8,275 nt of DNA from Candidatus Cloacimonadota bacterium (GCA_018654125.1 JABIME010000277.1:1-8275); one strand, 5' to 3'; numbered from the stretch's first letter, positions 1-6,714 are shown. Made by a program: numbers and translations. Notes: generated by a model from the sequence alone, not told the origin.

Positions 1-81
1 CATTCCACCAAAAATTAACAAACTTAGTAATCCAACTCTGACCATTACAGGTCTGTTTATACTTAATTTAGATAAAAACAT
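1..81 (-). CDS. RND efflux permease, N-terminal fragment (cut by window edge)
   Basis: The first 27 codons of a gene that continues beyond the window start. The peptide opens MFLSKLSINRPVMVRVGLLS and goes on into a hydrophobic stretch. This is the usual start of AcrB/MexB-type and related RND pumps: a short amphipathic helix, an S-x-N-R-P-V motif, then the first membrane helix. Such pumps use the proton gradient to drive substrates out through a TolC-type channel. The ATG at 81 is preceded by GGAG with a six-base spacer, and lies 11 bases after the stop of the adaptor gene, so it is the last visible gene of the efflux operon. The order adaptor then pump supports the call strongly. Subfamily (HAE1 drug efflux or another) and substrate cannot be told from 27 residues. 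Confidence 0.85.
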   Translation of the reverse strand, partial: MFLSKLSINRPVMVRVGLLSLLIFGGM

Positions 82-92
82 TTATTGCTCCA

Positions 93-1121
93 TTATATCA
101 CGTTAACTTTTGTATTGTTCGTAAGTTTATTGTAGCCTTCTACAATAACTTTATCACCTATCATTAAGCCATCGATGATCTCTAATTTTCCATTCTCCTT
201 ACCAATTATTACATTTCTTTTTATTGCATTTCCTTCCTTAAGAACATAAACATAATGTCCCATCGCATCTTTGAGTACTGTTTTTCTTGGTAATAAAATT
301 GCATTACTATTGGAATATGTGCTTATCTTAACATCAGCCATCACACCAGATTTACAAAGGTTTTTTGTGTTATCAAATTCCAGATCAACTATAAAGGCAC
401 GTGTTTTCATATCTTTGGCTACGGCAACTTGTGCTACTTTGCCTTCTAACTTTACTTCATTCCAAATTGCAACTACTTTTTGTCCCTCTGTAACCTGACA
501 AACTTCCGATTCTGTAAGCAGCACTTTAGCTTTCATCTTAGAAGTATTAGATACAGTTACAAGCTGAGTTTCACTTTTTACGCTTTCTGTTTCACGAACA
601 TTAACAGCTGTTACTATTCCGCTTATTGGAGCTCGAACTTTAAGCATTTGAGAAGATGCATCTAGGTTTGCAGCAGCAACAGTGTACTGTGTTTCTATAC
701 CTTCAAGATCCTGCTTAGATATTCCGCCCAATTCATATAAATTCTGCATACGCTCAAAAGTAGATTTTGCCATTTCATAGGCTGCGGTAGCTTGTTTATA
801 TTGTCCTGCAGGTGCGTCTTCTGGGAATTCTACAAGTACTTGATCTTTATCTACTTGATCTCCAACTTTTACTAAAACTTTCTCTATTCGTCCACCTATC
901 ATTGCACTTGCAGAAGATTGTTGCAATCCGGTTAGTGTGGCTGTAAATGGAAGTTCTAATATGAATTCCTGTGCTTTAATAGTTTCTATTTTTACAGGAA
1001 TTCCATTTTCTTTGTAAAGTTGTTCCATATTTTTAGATTCCGCAACTTCAGTTTCTGAACAACTGGTAAGTAATATAGCCGCCGTAATTATTATTGTAAT
1101 TGTAATTATTTTAATTTTCAT
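93..1121 (-). CDS. RND efflux periplasmic adaptor (HlyD/AcrA-type membrane fusion lipoprotein)
   Basis: A 342-residue adaptor that would bridge the RND pump in the inner membrane and the outer-membrane channel. A lipoprotein signal peptide is visible: Lys-rich start, hydrophobic core, and the lipobox LTSC with Cys21 as the lipidated residue. The first half of the lipoyl-like sandwich follows at about residues 72-100 (GGRIEKVLVKVGDQV). A helical hairpin of roughly 60 residues (about 105-160) comes next. The second half of the lipoyl domain starts KVRAPISGIVTAV (161-173). A beta-barrel region (about 195-270) and a membrane-proximal domain (about 275-342, with a LLPRKTVL motif) complete the standard layout. 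The length is normal for short adaptors of this family. The ATG at 1121 has GGAG seven bases upstream. The gene lies 17 bases after the TolC-like gene and 11 bases before the pump gene. Substrate is unknown. Confidence 0.93.
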   Translation of the reverse strand: MKIKIITITIIITAAILLTSCSETEVAESKNMEQLYKENGIPVKIETIKAQEFILELPFTATLTGLQQSSASAMIGGRIEKVLVKVGDQVDKDQVLVEFPEDAPAGQYKQATAAYEMAKSTFERMQNLYELGGISKQDLEGIETQYTVAAANLDASSQMLKVRAPISGIVTAVNVRETESVKSETQLVTVSNTSKMKAKVLLTESEVCQVTEGQKVVAIWNEVKLEGKVAQVAVAKDMKTRAFIVDLEFDNTKNLCKSGVMADVKISTYSNSNAILLPRKTVLKDAMGHYVYVLKEGNAIKRNVIIGKENGKLEIIDGLMIGDKVIVEGYNKLTNNTKVNVI

Positions 1122-1138
1122 CTTATCTCTCCATTTGG

Positions 1139-2518
1139 TTATTTTAGGGTTTTACCCATAGCTTTTAATAATTTTTCATAAGAAATCACAGCTGCATATT
1201 GTGCATTCATATAACTTAGTTTCGCTGTTTTCACTTGTAATTGTGCATCAATTAATTCTAATTGATTTGATACTTGGTTTTCATATCTGGCTTGTGCGAT
1301 CTTTAATCCCATCTCGGCTAATTCTTGGTTTTGCTTCTGATTATCTACCTTTTCTAGGTCTGTTTGCCATTGCAAATAACTATTCCTTACATCTAATTCT
1401 ACCAATTCCATCAGTGTTTCATGATCTAATTCTGATTGATGTAATGTATGCTTTGCTTTTTTCATCTTATAGGTATTTGCTCCACCAGTAAATAGCGGCA
1501 TAGAAAAACCAATTCCAACAGAATAATTATTTCCCCAATCATCAGATTCAATTTTCTCTGAATCCATTCCAAAGAAATTGTAATCTGCAGTTATAGCAAT
1601 ATTTGGTAAGAAATTTCCTTTCTCATAACGTAACATCACTTTACTCACCTCTACACCAATTGCAGATAGCTCTAATTCCATTCTGTTATCTAATCCGCTA
1701 GATATTGCATCTTCTAATTCTATTAAGTGCATATCATCTAATTTAACATCATCCTTCAAAACCAGTTCAGAATTTTTCAGCCCAAGGTGATTTGCAAAAC
1801 TTTGTAAGGCAAGCTGAGCATTTTTTTCTGCTTCCAAAACCTGAGGGTGAATTTTCCTAACTTCCAATTCTGCTCGTAAATTATCATATTCGCTTACCAA
1901 ACCCTCGGTATACATATTATTAACTTGTTTATAATAGAGGTTTGCAAATTCTAAAGCATCTGCTTGAATTTTTGCTAGTTCTAAAGCCAATTTGGTTTTG
2001 TAATAAAGATCTTTAGTAGCAAAAATTATGTTTTGCTCTTCTAAATAGTAACGCTTCTCTTGCAGGTGATACAATTTGCTGGCAACGCTAATTCCATTAA
2101 TTAATTTACCACCCAGAAAAATAGCCTGACTCATCTGTATGCTCCCAGCTAAAGAGTATTCACTATTCTCTTGGCTAGGCATAAAGCCACCTAGAGCATT
2201 ATCTAAATATTCTGCTATCAAGTTATCATTTTCGGTAGCTGTAGAATCTAACATTGATGATAAGCTTGGCATTTCTAGAATTGCTGAATCCGGCAGGTTT
2301 GTGTGTTTAAACATATAACCACCAGAAAAAGTAACTTGTGGAAACAAATTTCCTCTTACAGTGTTATAGTCATAACGGTATTTTTCTACTTCATCTTTAG
2401 CTTTTTGTAAGCTCTTATTGTTTTCAATTGCCATTCTCACACTTTCTTCTAGGTTCAATTCTACAGCACTAAGCCCAATTGATACCATTAAAAGTGTTAG
2501 TAAGATAATTTTTTTCAT
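1139..2518 (-). CDS. TolC-family outer membrane efflux protein
   Basis: A 459-residue outer-membrane channel of the OEP/TolC family, the exit duct of the tripartite pump. A Sec signal peptide (residues 1 to about 18, MKKIILLTLLMVSIGLSA) is followed by the family's typical mature start LNLEESVRMAIENN. The two-repeat structure is visible: GNLFPQVTFSGGY at 56-68 matches GNFLPNIAITADY at 301-313, and QAIFLGG at 131-137 matches MPLFTGG at 340-346. Long helical segments rich in Glu, Lys and Leu (about 150-240 and 348-455) would form the periplasmic tunnel. The start is set at the ATG at 2518, which has GGAG nine bases upstream and begins the signal peptide. A TTG at 2533 in the same frame lacks a ribosome binding site. 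The gene lies 27 bases after the TetR gene and 17 before the adaptor. Confidence 0.93.
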   Translation of the reverse strand: MKKIILLTLLMVSIGLSAVELNLEESVRMAIENNKSLQKAKDEVEKYRYDYNTVRGNLFPQVTFSGGYMFKHTNLPDSAILEMPSLSSMLDSTATENDNLIAEYLDNALGGFMPSQENSEYSLAGSIQMSQAIFLGGKLINGISVASKLYHLQEKRYYLEEQNIIFATKDLYYKTKLALELAKIQADALEFANLYYKQVNNMYTEGLVSEYDNLRAELEVRKIHPQVLEAEKNAQLALQSFANHLGLKNSELVLKDDVKLDDMHLIELEDAISSGLDNRMELELSAIGVEVSKVMLRYEKGNFLPNIAITADYNFFGMDSEKIESDDWGNNYSVGIGFSMPLFTGGANTYKMKKAKHTLHQSELDHETLMELVELDVRNSYLQWQTDLEKVDNQKQNQELAEMGLKIAQARYENQVSNQLELIDAQLQVKTAKLSYMNAQYAAVISYEKLLKAMGKTLK

Positions 2519-2545
2519 TAAACATCTCTCCAATATCTATTTATT

Positions 2546-3127
2546 TTATTCTTCATCAAATCCAATTCCTTTAAAAATTACCTTTAAAGAATTTTCTATT
2601 AAAGATTTTTCATCCCAGTTCACATTAATTACAAAATTTCCTATAAAAATCCCATATACAACGCCCATGATCATTAGAACCAAAGAATCATTTATAAGAT
2701 ATTCAATTTTGTTTTCTTTTATTCCATCATCAATTATCTTGTATATTGTATTAAAATCAAATTCGGCAATGCATCCCTTCTTGAGCATTAGAAAATCTTT
2801 TGCTCTTTTTGGAAGATAATCTTTATCGAATAGCTCCCAGAGATTCCCATTCTTTCTCATACTAGAAACTTTACAAAGCATAAATGCCCGAAGTTTATTT
2901 TTTACTCCTTCTGCTTTATCAACAGTTTCGGTTACTTCATCTTTAACATTCTCGATAATTCTTTCGATCATCTCTTTAAGAAGGTCATCCTTGCTTTTAA
3001 AGTAATAATAGATTGCTGTTTTTTTTAGCCCAAGAGCACGTGCAATATCTTCTAAAGTTAGCTTAGCTATGCCGTATTTGTTAAACTGATCTAGAGCAGA
3101 ATCTAATATTTCTTCCCTGCGTCCCAT
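2546..3127 (-). CDS. TetR/AcrR-family transcriptional regulator
   Basis: A 193-residue repressor, the usual TetR size, and the first gene of the efflux operon. The N-terminal DNA-binding domain is clear: REEILDSALDQFNKYGIAKL (about 4-23) then the helix-turn-helix LTLEDIARALGLKKTAIYYYF (23-43) followed by KSKDDLL. The rest is a helical ligand-binding domain that diverges between family members and gives no ligand clue. The ATG at 3127 has a near-perfect AGGAGG six bases upstream. TetR proteins located first in an efflux operon commonly repress it until a pump substrate binds, so autoregulation of the whole tetR-channel-adaptor-pump unit is the likely role (inference). A palindrome at 3155-3173 just upstream is a candidate operator. 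Confidence 0.93.
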   Translation of the reverse strand: MGRREEILDSALDQFNKYGIAKLTLEDIARALGLKKTAIYYYFKSKDDLLKEMIERIIENVKDEVTETVDKAEGVKNKLRAFMLCKVSSMRKNGNLWELFDKDYLPKRAKDFLMLKKGCIAEFDFNTIYKIIDDGIKENKIEYLINDSLVLMIMGVVYGIFIGNFVINVNWDEKSLIENSLKVIFKGIGFDEE

Positions 3128-3154
3128 AATTCCTCCTACGTATTTTATCTTTTT

Positions 3155-3173
3155 AACTTTTTATCATAAAGTT
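3155..3173. promoter_or_regulatory. Palindromic site upstream of TetR gene, candidate operator
   Basis: A 19-base inverted repeat with arms AACTTT and AAAGTT around a seven-base centre, 28 bases upstream of the TetR start codon. The arms extend imperfectly into flanking runs of T and A. On the minus strand the centre overlaps TATGAT, which resembles a -10 box. I found no convincing -35 at the right spacing. The position and symmetry suit autorepression by the TetR protein, but AT-rich DNA yields such repeats by chance, so this is a tentative assignment. Confidence 0.35.
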
Positions 3174-3250
3174 CAAAAATTTTATCGAGTTGAATCCGTC
3201 AATTCTTTTTTTATTCCCAAGCAAATTGACTCGAAATTACAACAGATTAA

Positions 3251-3571
3251 ATGAAGAATATGAGAAATCGCAAAGCAAACAGACACAAAAATTATAATTA
3301 TTCATCATCAGGTTATTGTTTTGTAACGATTTGTACCAAAAATAGTATATCATTGTTTGGTAAAATTGAAAATAACAAAATGATATTGAATGAATATGGT
3401 GAGATTGTAAAGGAAAGATGGTTGTGATTACAAGACCAATACAATTACGTTAAATGTGGTGAATATGCAATAATGCCGAATCATTTTCATGGTATTTTGA
3501 TTATTGATACAATTGTAGGGGAAGGTCGTGCCCTTCCCTTCAAAATTGGGATAATGATAAGAATAATCTGA
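3251..3571 (+). pseudogene. Decayed REP-associated tyrosine transposase (RAYT, IS200-like Y1 family)
   Basis: Translating the plus strand from the ATG at 3251 gives a recognisable RAYT N-terminus: RNRKANRHKNYNYSSSGYCF, then FVTICTKN, FGKIENNKMILNEYGEIVKE and, after a stop, YAIMPNHFHGILII. The His-hydrophobic-His motif PNHFHG is the metal-binding site of HUH/Y1 transposases. The gene is dead: a TGA interrupts it at 3425-3427 (codon 59), and the frame ends with TGA at 3569. Near 3536-3542 the reading seems to shift: another frame continues QNWDNDKNNLTFCGL up to about 3585, which looks more protein-like. The downstream helix carrying the catalytic tyrosine is missing, so only about half of a usual RAYT remains. 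It is the only plus-strand gene trace here and has no ribosome binding site. Its ancestor's mobilised repeats are not obvious nearby. Confidence 0.85.
3517..3540. repeat. GC-rich inverted repeat inside the transposase remnant
   Basis: A perfect seven-base stem, GGGAAGG paired with CCTTCCC, flanks a six-base loop, and two further pairs (one G-T wobble) extend it. It encodes the GEGRALP part of the transposase remnant. It stands out as strongly GC-rich in otherwise AT-rich DNA. RAYT genes are associated with short palindromic REP elements, so this may be a REP-like sequence within the gene. It could also form a hairpin in minus-strand transcripts reading out of the upstream block, but no T-run follows on that strand. 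Confidence 0.5.
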
Positions 3572-3585
3572 CGTTTTGTGGTTTA

Positions 3586-4005
3586 TTATTCTTTTTTATC
3601 TATCTCCTGATCTTCTATTTCTTTCTTTTTTTTCAATTTTTGGTTTAAAATCCCAATTGGTGCCCAAATGAACAGAAGGTGGGCAGATGTTGCACCTGTT
3701 ATTACATTTCGTATTTCATCTTTGAATGGGGTACCTTTTAAGACAGTGGACGTCCAGATCATAACTCCACCCCATATAAGTGCACTTAAAATAATTATCA
3801 AACCAGATTTGAATTCACTCTTCTTCTTAGTCCACAACAGCATCATGTTGAGTAGCATGACATGAAGTATAACACCATAATATAGAATTCTACTCACGGC
3901 TTCTTTGTATTCTGTGCCTTTTAATACTGCTGCAGAACCAATGATCACACTCGCCCAAATTAGTGTACTTCCTATCAAAATTGCAGCACCCAATGGTTTT
4001 TTCAT
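3586..4005 (-). CDS. Small membrane protein with internal duplication, function unknown
   Basis: A 139-residue protein with about four hydrophobic segments (roughly 6-28, 40-58, 68-89 and 105-120) and a highly charged C-terminal tail (KLKKKKEIEDQEIDKKE). It consists of two copies of one repeat offset by 61 residues: LIWASVIIGSAAVLKGTEYK (15-34) aligns with LIWGGVMIWTSTVLKGTPFK (76-95). Each repeat is two membrane segments joined by a loop with VLKGT. I do not recognise a named family. The start is set at the ATG at 4005, preceded by GGGAG at a suitable distance. An ATG at 4038 in the same frame would overlap the preceding gene's stop and has no site. The gene follows the TrmB-family regulator by 29 bases, so the two are probably co-transcribed, but its role in that unit is unknown. 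Confidence 0.8.
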   Translation of the reverse strand: MKKPLGAAILIGSTLIWASVIIGSAAVLKGTEYKEAVSRILYYGVILHVMLLNMMLLWTKKKSEFKSGLIIILSALIWGGVMIWTSTVLKGTPFKDEIRNVITGATSAHLLFIWAPIGILNQKLKKKKEIEDQEIDKKE

Positions 4006-4034
4006 AATTTCTCTCCCTTTACTTAGATTTTGTA

Positions 4035-4877
4035 TCAATAATATTTTTTTTCTTCTACACGCATATAACGATAGATATTTTTATAACGTTCAATTATGCT
4101 TTTCATATTTTCTACTTTGTTAGATTCATTGCTGTATACTTGTTCACAAACTTCAGTGAAATTAAATTCATATGCTGATCCATTAAATAAAATAAAAGAA
4201 ATAAATGGATCTTGAGTCCAAATGGAATGGATCAATTCTTTTCCATCTTTACTGAAAAATGCAATTAGAGATTCTGCTGTATCTCTAAGTACAATTAACC
4301 ACTGACCATTCAATTCAGAAATTGGTAAGTCTTTAAAATTGGCTTTCAGTTGGTGTACATTGTCGATATCATCTCCAGAATAGTTTTTTACATAAATGTT
4401 AATATCTTTCGATCTATCTGCAGATAGATATTTCTTTATGGTTTTCATAGGAGCAGGGAAACCATCAATGAGAATAGAATTTTCCGTTGATCTGATCATA
4501 TTTGCAGCTTTCTCAAAAACCAGGTCTTTTGATTTTATCTCATAGATCCCGGTGGGTTCCTGCTGTACTTCTAGTTTATTAACTTCATTAACTATCTGCT
4601 CTCGTTTAGTTTTAAATTCGTTTTCAATTTTATTAAGGAACTCTTCAATAGGTATTGTATCAAAATAGATGGTTCCAGAAGAATCATCGCTGATCACTGC
4701 TCCTTTTTGTTGAAGACTTTTAAGGGCTTTATATGTGTTTGCTACTGGTTTGCTTATCTGTCCTGCTATCTTGTAACCTGTGCTTCGCTTATTCTCTAGA
4801 AGCCAGATATAGATATTTGCTTCTAATTCATTTAATCCAAGATCACGCAATAAATGTAATAAAGTATCATTTTTCAT
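4035..4877 (-). CDS. TrmB-family transcriptional regulator
   Basis: A 280-residue protein with the TrmB layout. Residues 1-75 form a winged helix-turn-helix: LLRDLGLNELEANIYIWLLE, then GYKIAGQISKPVANTYKALKSLQQKG. A helical linker (about 76-105) rich in Lys and Glu follows, typical of a dimerising coiled coil. Residues 110-245 resemble the PLD-like effector region of TrmB regulators (DLVFEKAANMIRSTENSILIDGFPAPM, later a beta-rich segment with LIVLRDTAESLIAFFSKDG). The HKD catalytic motifs of true phospholipases are absent, as expected. TrmB proteins control sugar uptake and metabolism in archaea and some bacteria by binding sugars. The start is the ATG at 4877, with AGGAG upstream. An in-frame codon at 4925 lies in a hairpin and lacks a site. 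It sits downstream of an MFS transporter gene, a plausible target. Confidence 0.85.
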   Translation of the reverse strand: MKNDTLLHLLRDLGLNELEANIYIWLLENKRSTGYKIAGQISKPVANTYKALKSLQQKGAVISDDSSGTIYFDTIPIEEFLNKIENEFKTKREQIVNEVNKLEVQQEPTGIYEIKSKDLVFEKAANMIRSTENSILIDGFPAPMKTIKKYLSADRSKDINIYVKNYSGDDIDNVHQLKANFKDLPISELNGQWLIVLRDTAESLIAFFSKDGKELIHSIWTQDPFISFILFNGSAYEFNFTEVCEQVYSNESNKVENMKSIIERYKNIYRYMRVEEKKYY

Positions 4878-4916
4878 ATTTTCTCCTAGTTGCTTACAAC
4901 CACCTGTCAATAAGAT

Positions 4917-4935
4917 TAGTAGCAAAAAGCTACTA
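4917..4935. promoter_or_regulatory. Hairpin upstream of the TrmB-family gene, possible operator
   Basis: A perfect seven-base inverted repeat (TAGTAGC and GCTACTA) around a five-base A loop, 40 bases upstream of the regulator start codon. On the minus strand it is not followed by a T-run, so a rho-independent terminator for the MFS gene is unlikely. A TTGACA -35-like box lies upstream at 4960-4965, but no good -10 was found at normal spacing. A second short symmetry, GTTGCTTACAAC, lies at 4889-4900. A regulator binding site or an mRNA leader hairpin are both possible. Confidence 0.4.
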
Positions 4936-4980
4936 CTAAGAAAATATTTACAATTTATTTGTCAAATAGTTTTTATTTTT

Positions 4981-4996
4981 ATTGTAAAAAATTGCA
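4981..4996. promoter_or_regulatory. AT-rich motif shared with the MFS upstream region, site 1
   Basis: The sequence ATTGTAAAAAATTGCA lies about 105 bases upstream of the TrmB-family start, just after the MFS stop codon. A very similar sequence occurs at 6201-6219 by the MFS gene, differing by one base and a two-base insertion. The motif has loose symmetry (TTGTAA and TTGCAA-like halves). A shared site for the TrmB-type regulator is an inference. AT-rich background makes chance similarity a real alternative. Confidence 0.3.
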
Positions 4997-5006
4997 AAAA
5001 ATGTTG

Positions 5007-6164
5007 CTATTTCGTTGTAACTTGAACTTTTCCTGTTTTCTTTAGTTTTGCAAGATGAAAGAGAATCCCAATAATTATAAGAGCTCCAAAAATTGGGATC
5101 AAGTATGAAAACTTTATATTATGATCTCCGATCATTCCCATAGGTCCTGCAATTACAATGTTCCCAAAACTGGCAACGGCAAATACCATCCCATTAAAAA
5201 GTCCAACTTCTCGCGGTGGTAACTTTTGAGCCGAGTATTTTTGCATAAGCGGGAAAACGGGAGCTAAAGCAGCAGCAGTGAGTAAAAAGAAAACAGGTTT
5301 ATTTGTAATTAGCAATAAAGAAAGTGAAACTACTACTAGTGAAATACCCAGTTTTACAGTATTCAATTTCCCAATTTTATTTTCTACAAATTGCGTTAAT
5401 AACCGTGTAGATGTAAAAACTACCCAGAAGAAACTTAGTATCAAGGAAGCTGATTCGGCAGAATAATTAAACGCATCACCAAACAGATTTCCGCTCCACA
5501 TAACAATTCCCTGTTCGTTCCCAGCTTGAATTGCAATTATAATGAGAACCGGTAAAACAAAACTTTTGCGAATAATTCCAAAAGCTTCTTTAATTTTTAT
5601 ATTCTCGTATTTTCTGTTCTCTACTAAACTAGATGCTGCCACAAATATTGCTGAACATGCAAATAAAAACATCAATAAATAATAGATATAACGGTAACTT
5701 ATGTTATGTAAAAATAGGAAGCTGATGATGGCTGGTGCTATGATGCCGCCAATACCGAAAAAGGCATGTAGAACGCTGTAATTTTGGTATTTGATATCTA
5801 AGTGTGCAAATATAGTTGAGGTATTTGTAAGTCCGAAAGCGGTATTGATTCCTATAAGAACGATACCGAAAAGCAAGAAGTAAATATTATTGGATAACGC
5901 TAAGATTGTAGCGGCAATTAAACCAATTGCCAGGAAATAAAGGTTGAGTCTTTTTAATCCCATTTTTGCTGATACGGAAGCGAGTAGAACATTTGTGATA
6001 AATCCTGCTAATGTACCAATAATTGGGATTATAGATGATTGAGCAATTGTAAGATCAAACTCTTTTTGGAAGGTGGTAATGAGCGCAGGAATAGATACAG
6101 CAGCAATTGAGATAAGTATCATCTGCCAGAGAACAAGTATTCTAATTTTTTTATCTTTATTCAT
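5007..6164 (-). CDS. MFS transporter, probable sugar permease (FucP-like)
   Basis: A 385-residue inner-membrane protein with about twelve hydrophobic segments, the normal size for the major facilitator superfamily. The loop after the second helix carries a degenerate motif A (SAKMGLKRLN), and the equivalent in the second half is ENKIGKLNTV. The stretch YSVLHAFFGIGGIIAPAI in the fifth-helix region is typical of sugar-type MFS proteins of the FucP/YfkF-like kind, which couple sugar uptake to protons. A cytoplasmic loop of about 30 residues (ENRKYENIKIKEAFGIIRKS) separates the halves. Substrate is not predictable, but the adjacent TrmB-family regulator fits a sugar. The start is uncertain: the ATG at 6164 is preferred, while an in-frame TTG at 6203 would add 13 polar residues; neither has a clear ribosome binding site. 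Low-numbered genes lie 129 bases away, so the regulator may have its own promoter. Confidence 0.85.
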   Translation of the reverse strand: MNKDKKIRILVLWQMILISIAAVSIPALITTFQKEFDLTIAQSSIIPIIGTLAGFITNVLLASVSAKMGLKRLNLYFLAIGLIAATILALSNNIYFLLFGIVLIGINTAFGLTNTSTIFAHLDIKYQNYSVLHAFFGIGGIIAPAIISFLFLHNISYRYIYYLLMFLFACSAIFVAASSLVENRKYENIKIKEAFGIIRKSFVLPVLIIIAIQAGNEQGIVMWSGNLFGDAFNYSAESASLILSFFWVVFTSTRLLTQFVENKIGKLNTVKLGISLVVVSLSLLLITNKPVFFLLTAAALAPVFPLMQKYSAQKLPPREVGLFNGMVFAVASFGNIVIAGPMGMIGDHNIKFSYLIPIFGALIIIGILFHLAKLKKTGKVQVTTK

Positions 6165-6200
6165 AATATTTTTGAAATTTTTAAGACTGCTATTTTGCGT

Positions 6201-6219
6201 CAATGTAAAAAATATTGCA
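6201..6219. promoter_or_regulatory. AT-rich motif shared with the TrmB upstream region, site 2
   Basis: The sequence CAATGTAAAAAATATTGCA lies 37-55 bases upstream of the MFS ATG and has imperfect symmetry: CAATGT at one end against ATATTG at the other. It resembles the motif at 4981-4996 upstream of the TrmB-family gene. A second symmetric element, CATG-TAAA-CATG, adjoins it at 6218-6229. Overlap with the alternative TTG start at 6203 favours the ATG at 6164 as the true start if this is a promoter or operator region. Confidence 0.3.
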
Positions 6220-6291
6220 TGTAAACATGAATGATTAAGCGTTGTTTAAGTTAATTAATAATTGTATTTTATTAATATTGGAATTAATAGG

Positions 6292-6699
6292 TCATCTGGG
6301 AAAATCAGCAGCATTTTTCTTTACCCATTCTAAAGCAGCTTCTTTTCCACTAAGGACTCTCCCTTCATTTTTTAGCACTTCTCTTTTATAATGTTCAATA
6401 TAGCAAATTTGTTCAACCATCCGAATGCCAAATTCTGTATGTTCATCATTAAATGTTACACCAATTTCATAATGGTCATCTACCTTGTTACACCAAGTTA
6501 CAACTCCATTAGCTTCAAATGCAGGTTCGCGAATGTGTATCTGTAAACTGATAATAGTCCCTGCTTTAATAGATTTTCTAGAATTAAAACAGAGACCACC
6601 ATGACCTATATTCTTCAGTTTCTCTTTAGTATATTCAACAGCGTCACTATGTTTATGTGCAATCGGAATGTCCGATGGATGACGAATGAAATCTCTCAT
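6292..6699 (-). CDS. PilZ-domain protein, probable cyclic-di-GMP receptor
   Basis: A 135-residue cytoplasmic protein with one PilZ domain (about 1-92). The N-terminal arginine motif RxxxR is present as R2-DFI-R6 at the very start. The second motif, usually [D/N]xSxxG, reads N30-I-G-H-G-G35, with glycine in place of serine. Beta-strands SLQIHIREP and FEANGVVTWC and the segment HYEIGVTFND are typical of the fold. A helical tail (93-135, EQICYIEHYKREVL to EWVKKNAADFP) occurs in a known PilZ subgroup. Such proteins bind cyclic-di-GMP and change motility, surface polysaccharide or regulation; the target here is unknown. The ATG at 6699 has no evident ribosome binding site but lies 15 bases after the TerB-like gene's stop, in the same frame, so translational coupling is likely. 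Confidence 0.88.
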   Translation of the reverse strand: MRDFIRHPSDIPIAHKHSDAVEYTKEKLKNIGHGGLCFNSRKSIKAGTIISLQIHIREPAFEANGVVTWCNKVDDHYEIGVTFNDEHTEFGIRMVEQICYIEHYKREVLKNEGRVLSGKEAALEWVKKNAADFPR

Positions 6700-6714
6700 A
6701 AGAGAACTTTTAGC

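Noticed and set aside
271..665. Plus-strand open frames inside the adaptor gene and similar ones elsewhere
   Set aside because: They lie antisense to well-supported genes, lack ribosome binding sites and encode unconvincing peptides.
2519..2533. TTG start of the TolC-like gene giving five extra residues
   Set aside because: No ribosome binding site precedes it, whereas the ATG at 2518 has GGAG upstream and starts the signal peptide.
3197..3202. TTGACG as the -35 of the TetR promoter
   Set aside because: No acceptable -10 occurs 16-18 bases downstream on the minus strand; the TATGAT further on is about 28 bases away.
3425..3427. TGA as a recoded sense codon in the transposase remnant
   Set aside because: Other genes here end at TGA normally, and the remnant is also truncated and frameshifted, so simple decay explains it.
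4878..4925. Upstream start of the TrmB-family gene giving a lipoprotein-like MLLILLTGGC leader
   Set aside because: It is not preceded by a ribosome binding site and lies within a hairpin; the ATG at 4877 has AGGAG. A lipoprotein signal on a DNA-binding regulator makes no sense.
6258..6289. AT-only hairpin (TATTAAT/ATTAATA) after the PilZ gene as a terminator
   Set aside because: The stem has no GC pairs and no T-run follows on the minus strand; such repeats are expected by chance in this composition.
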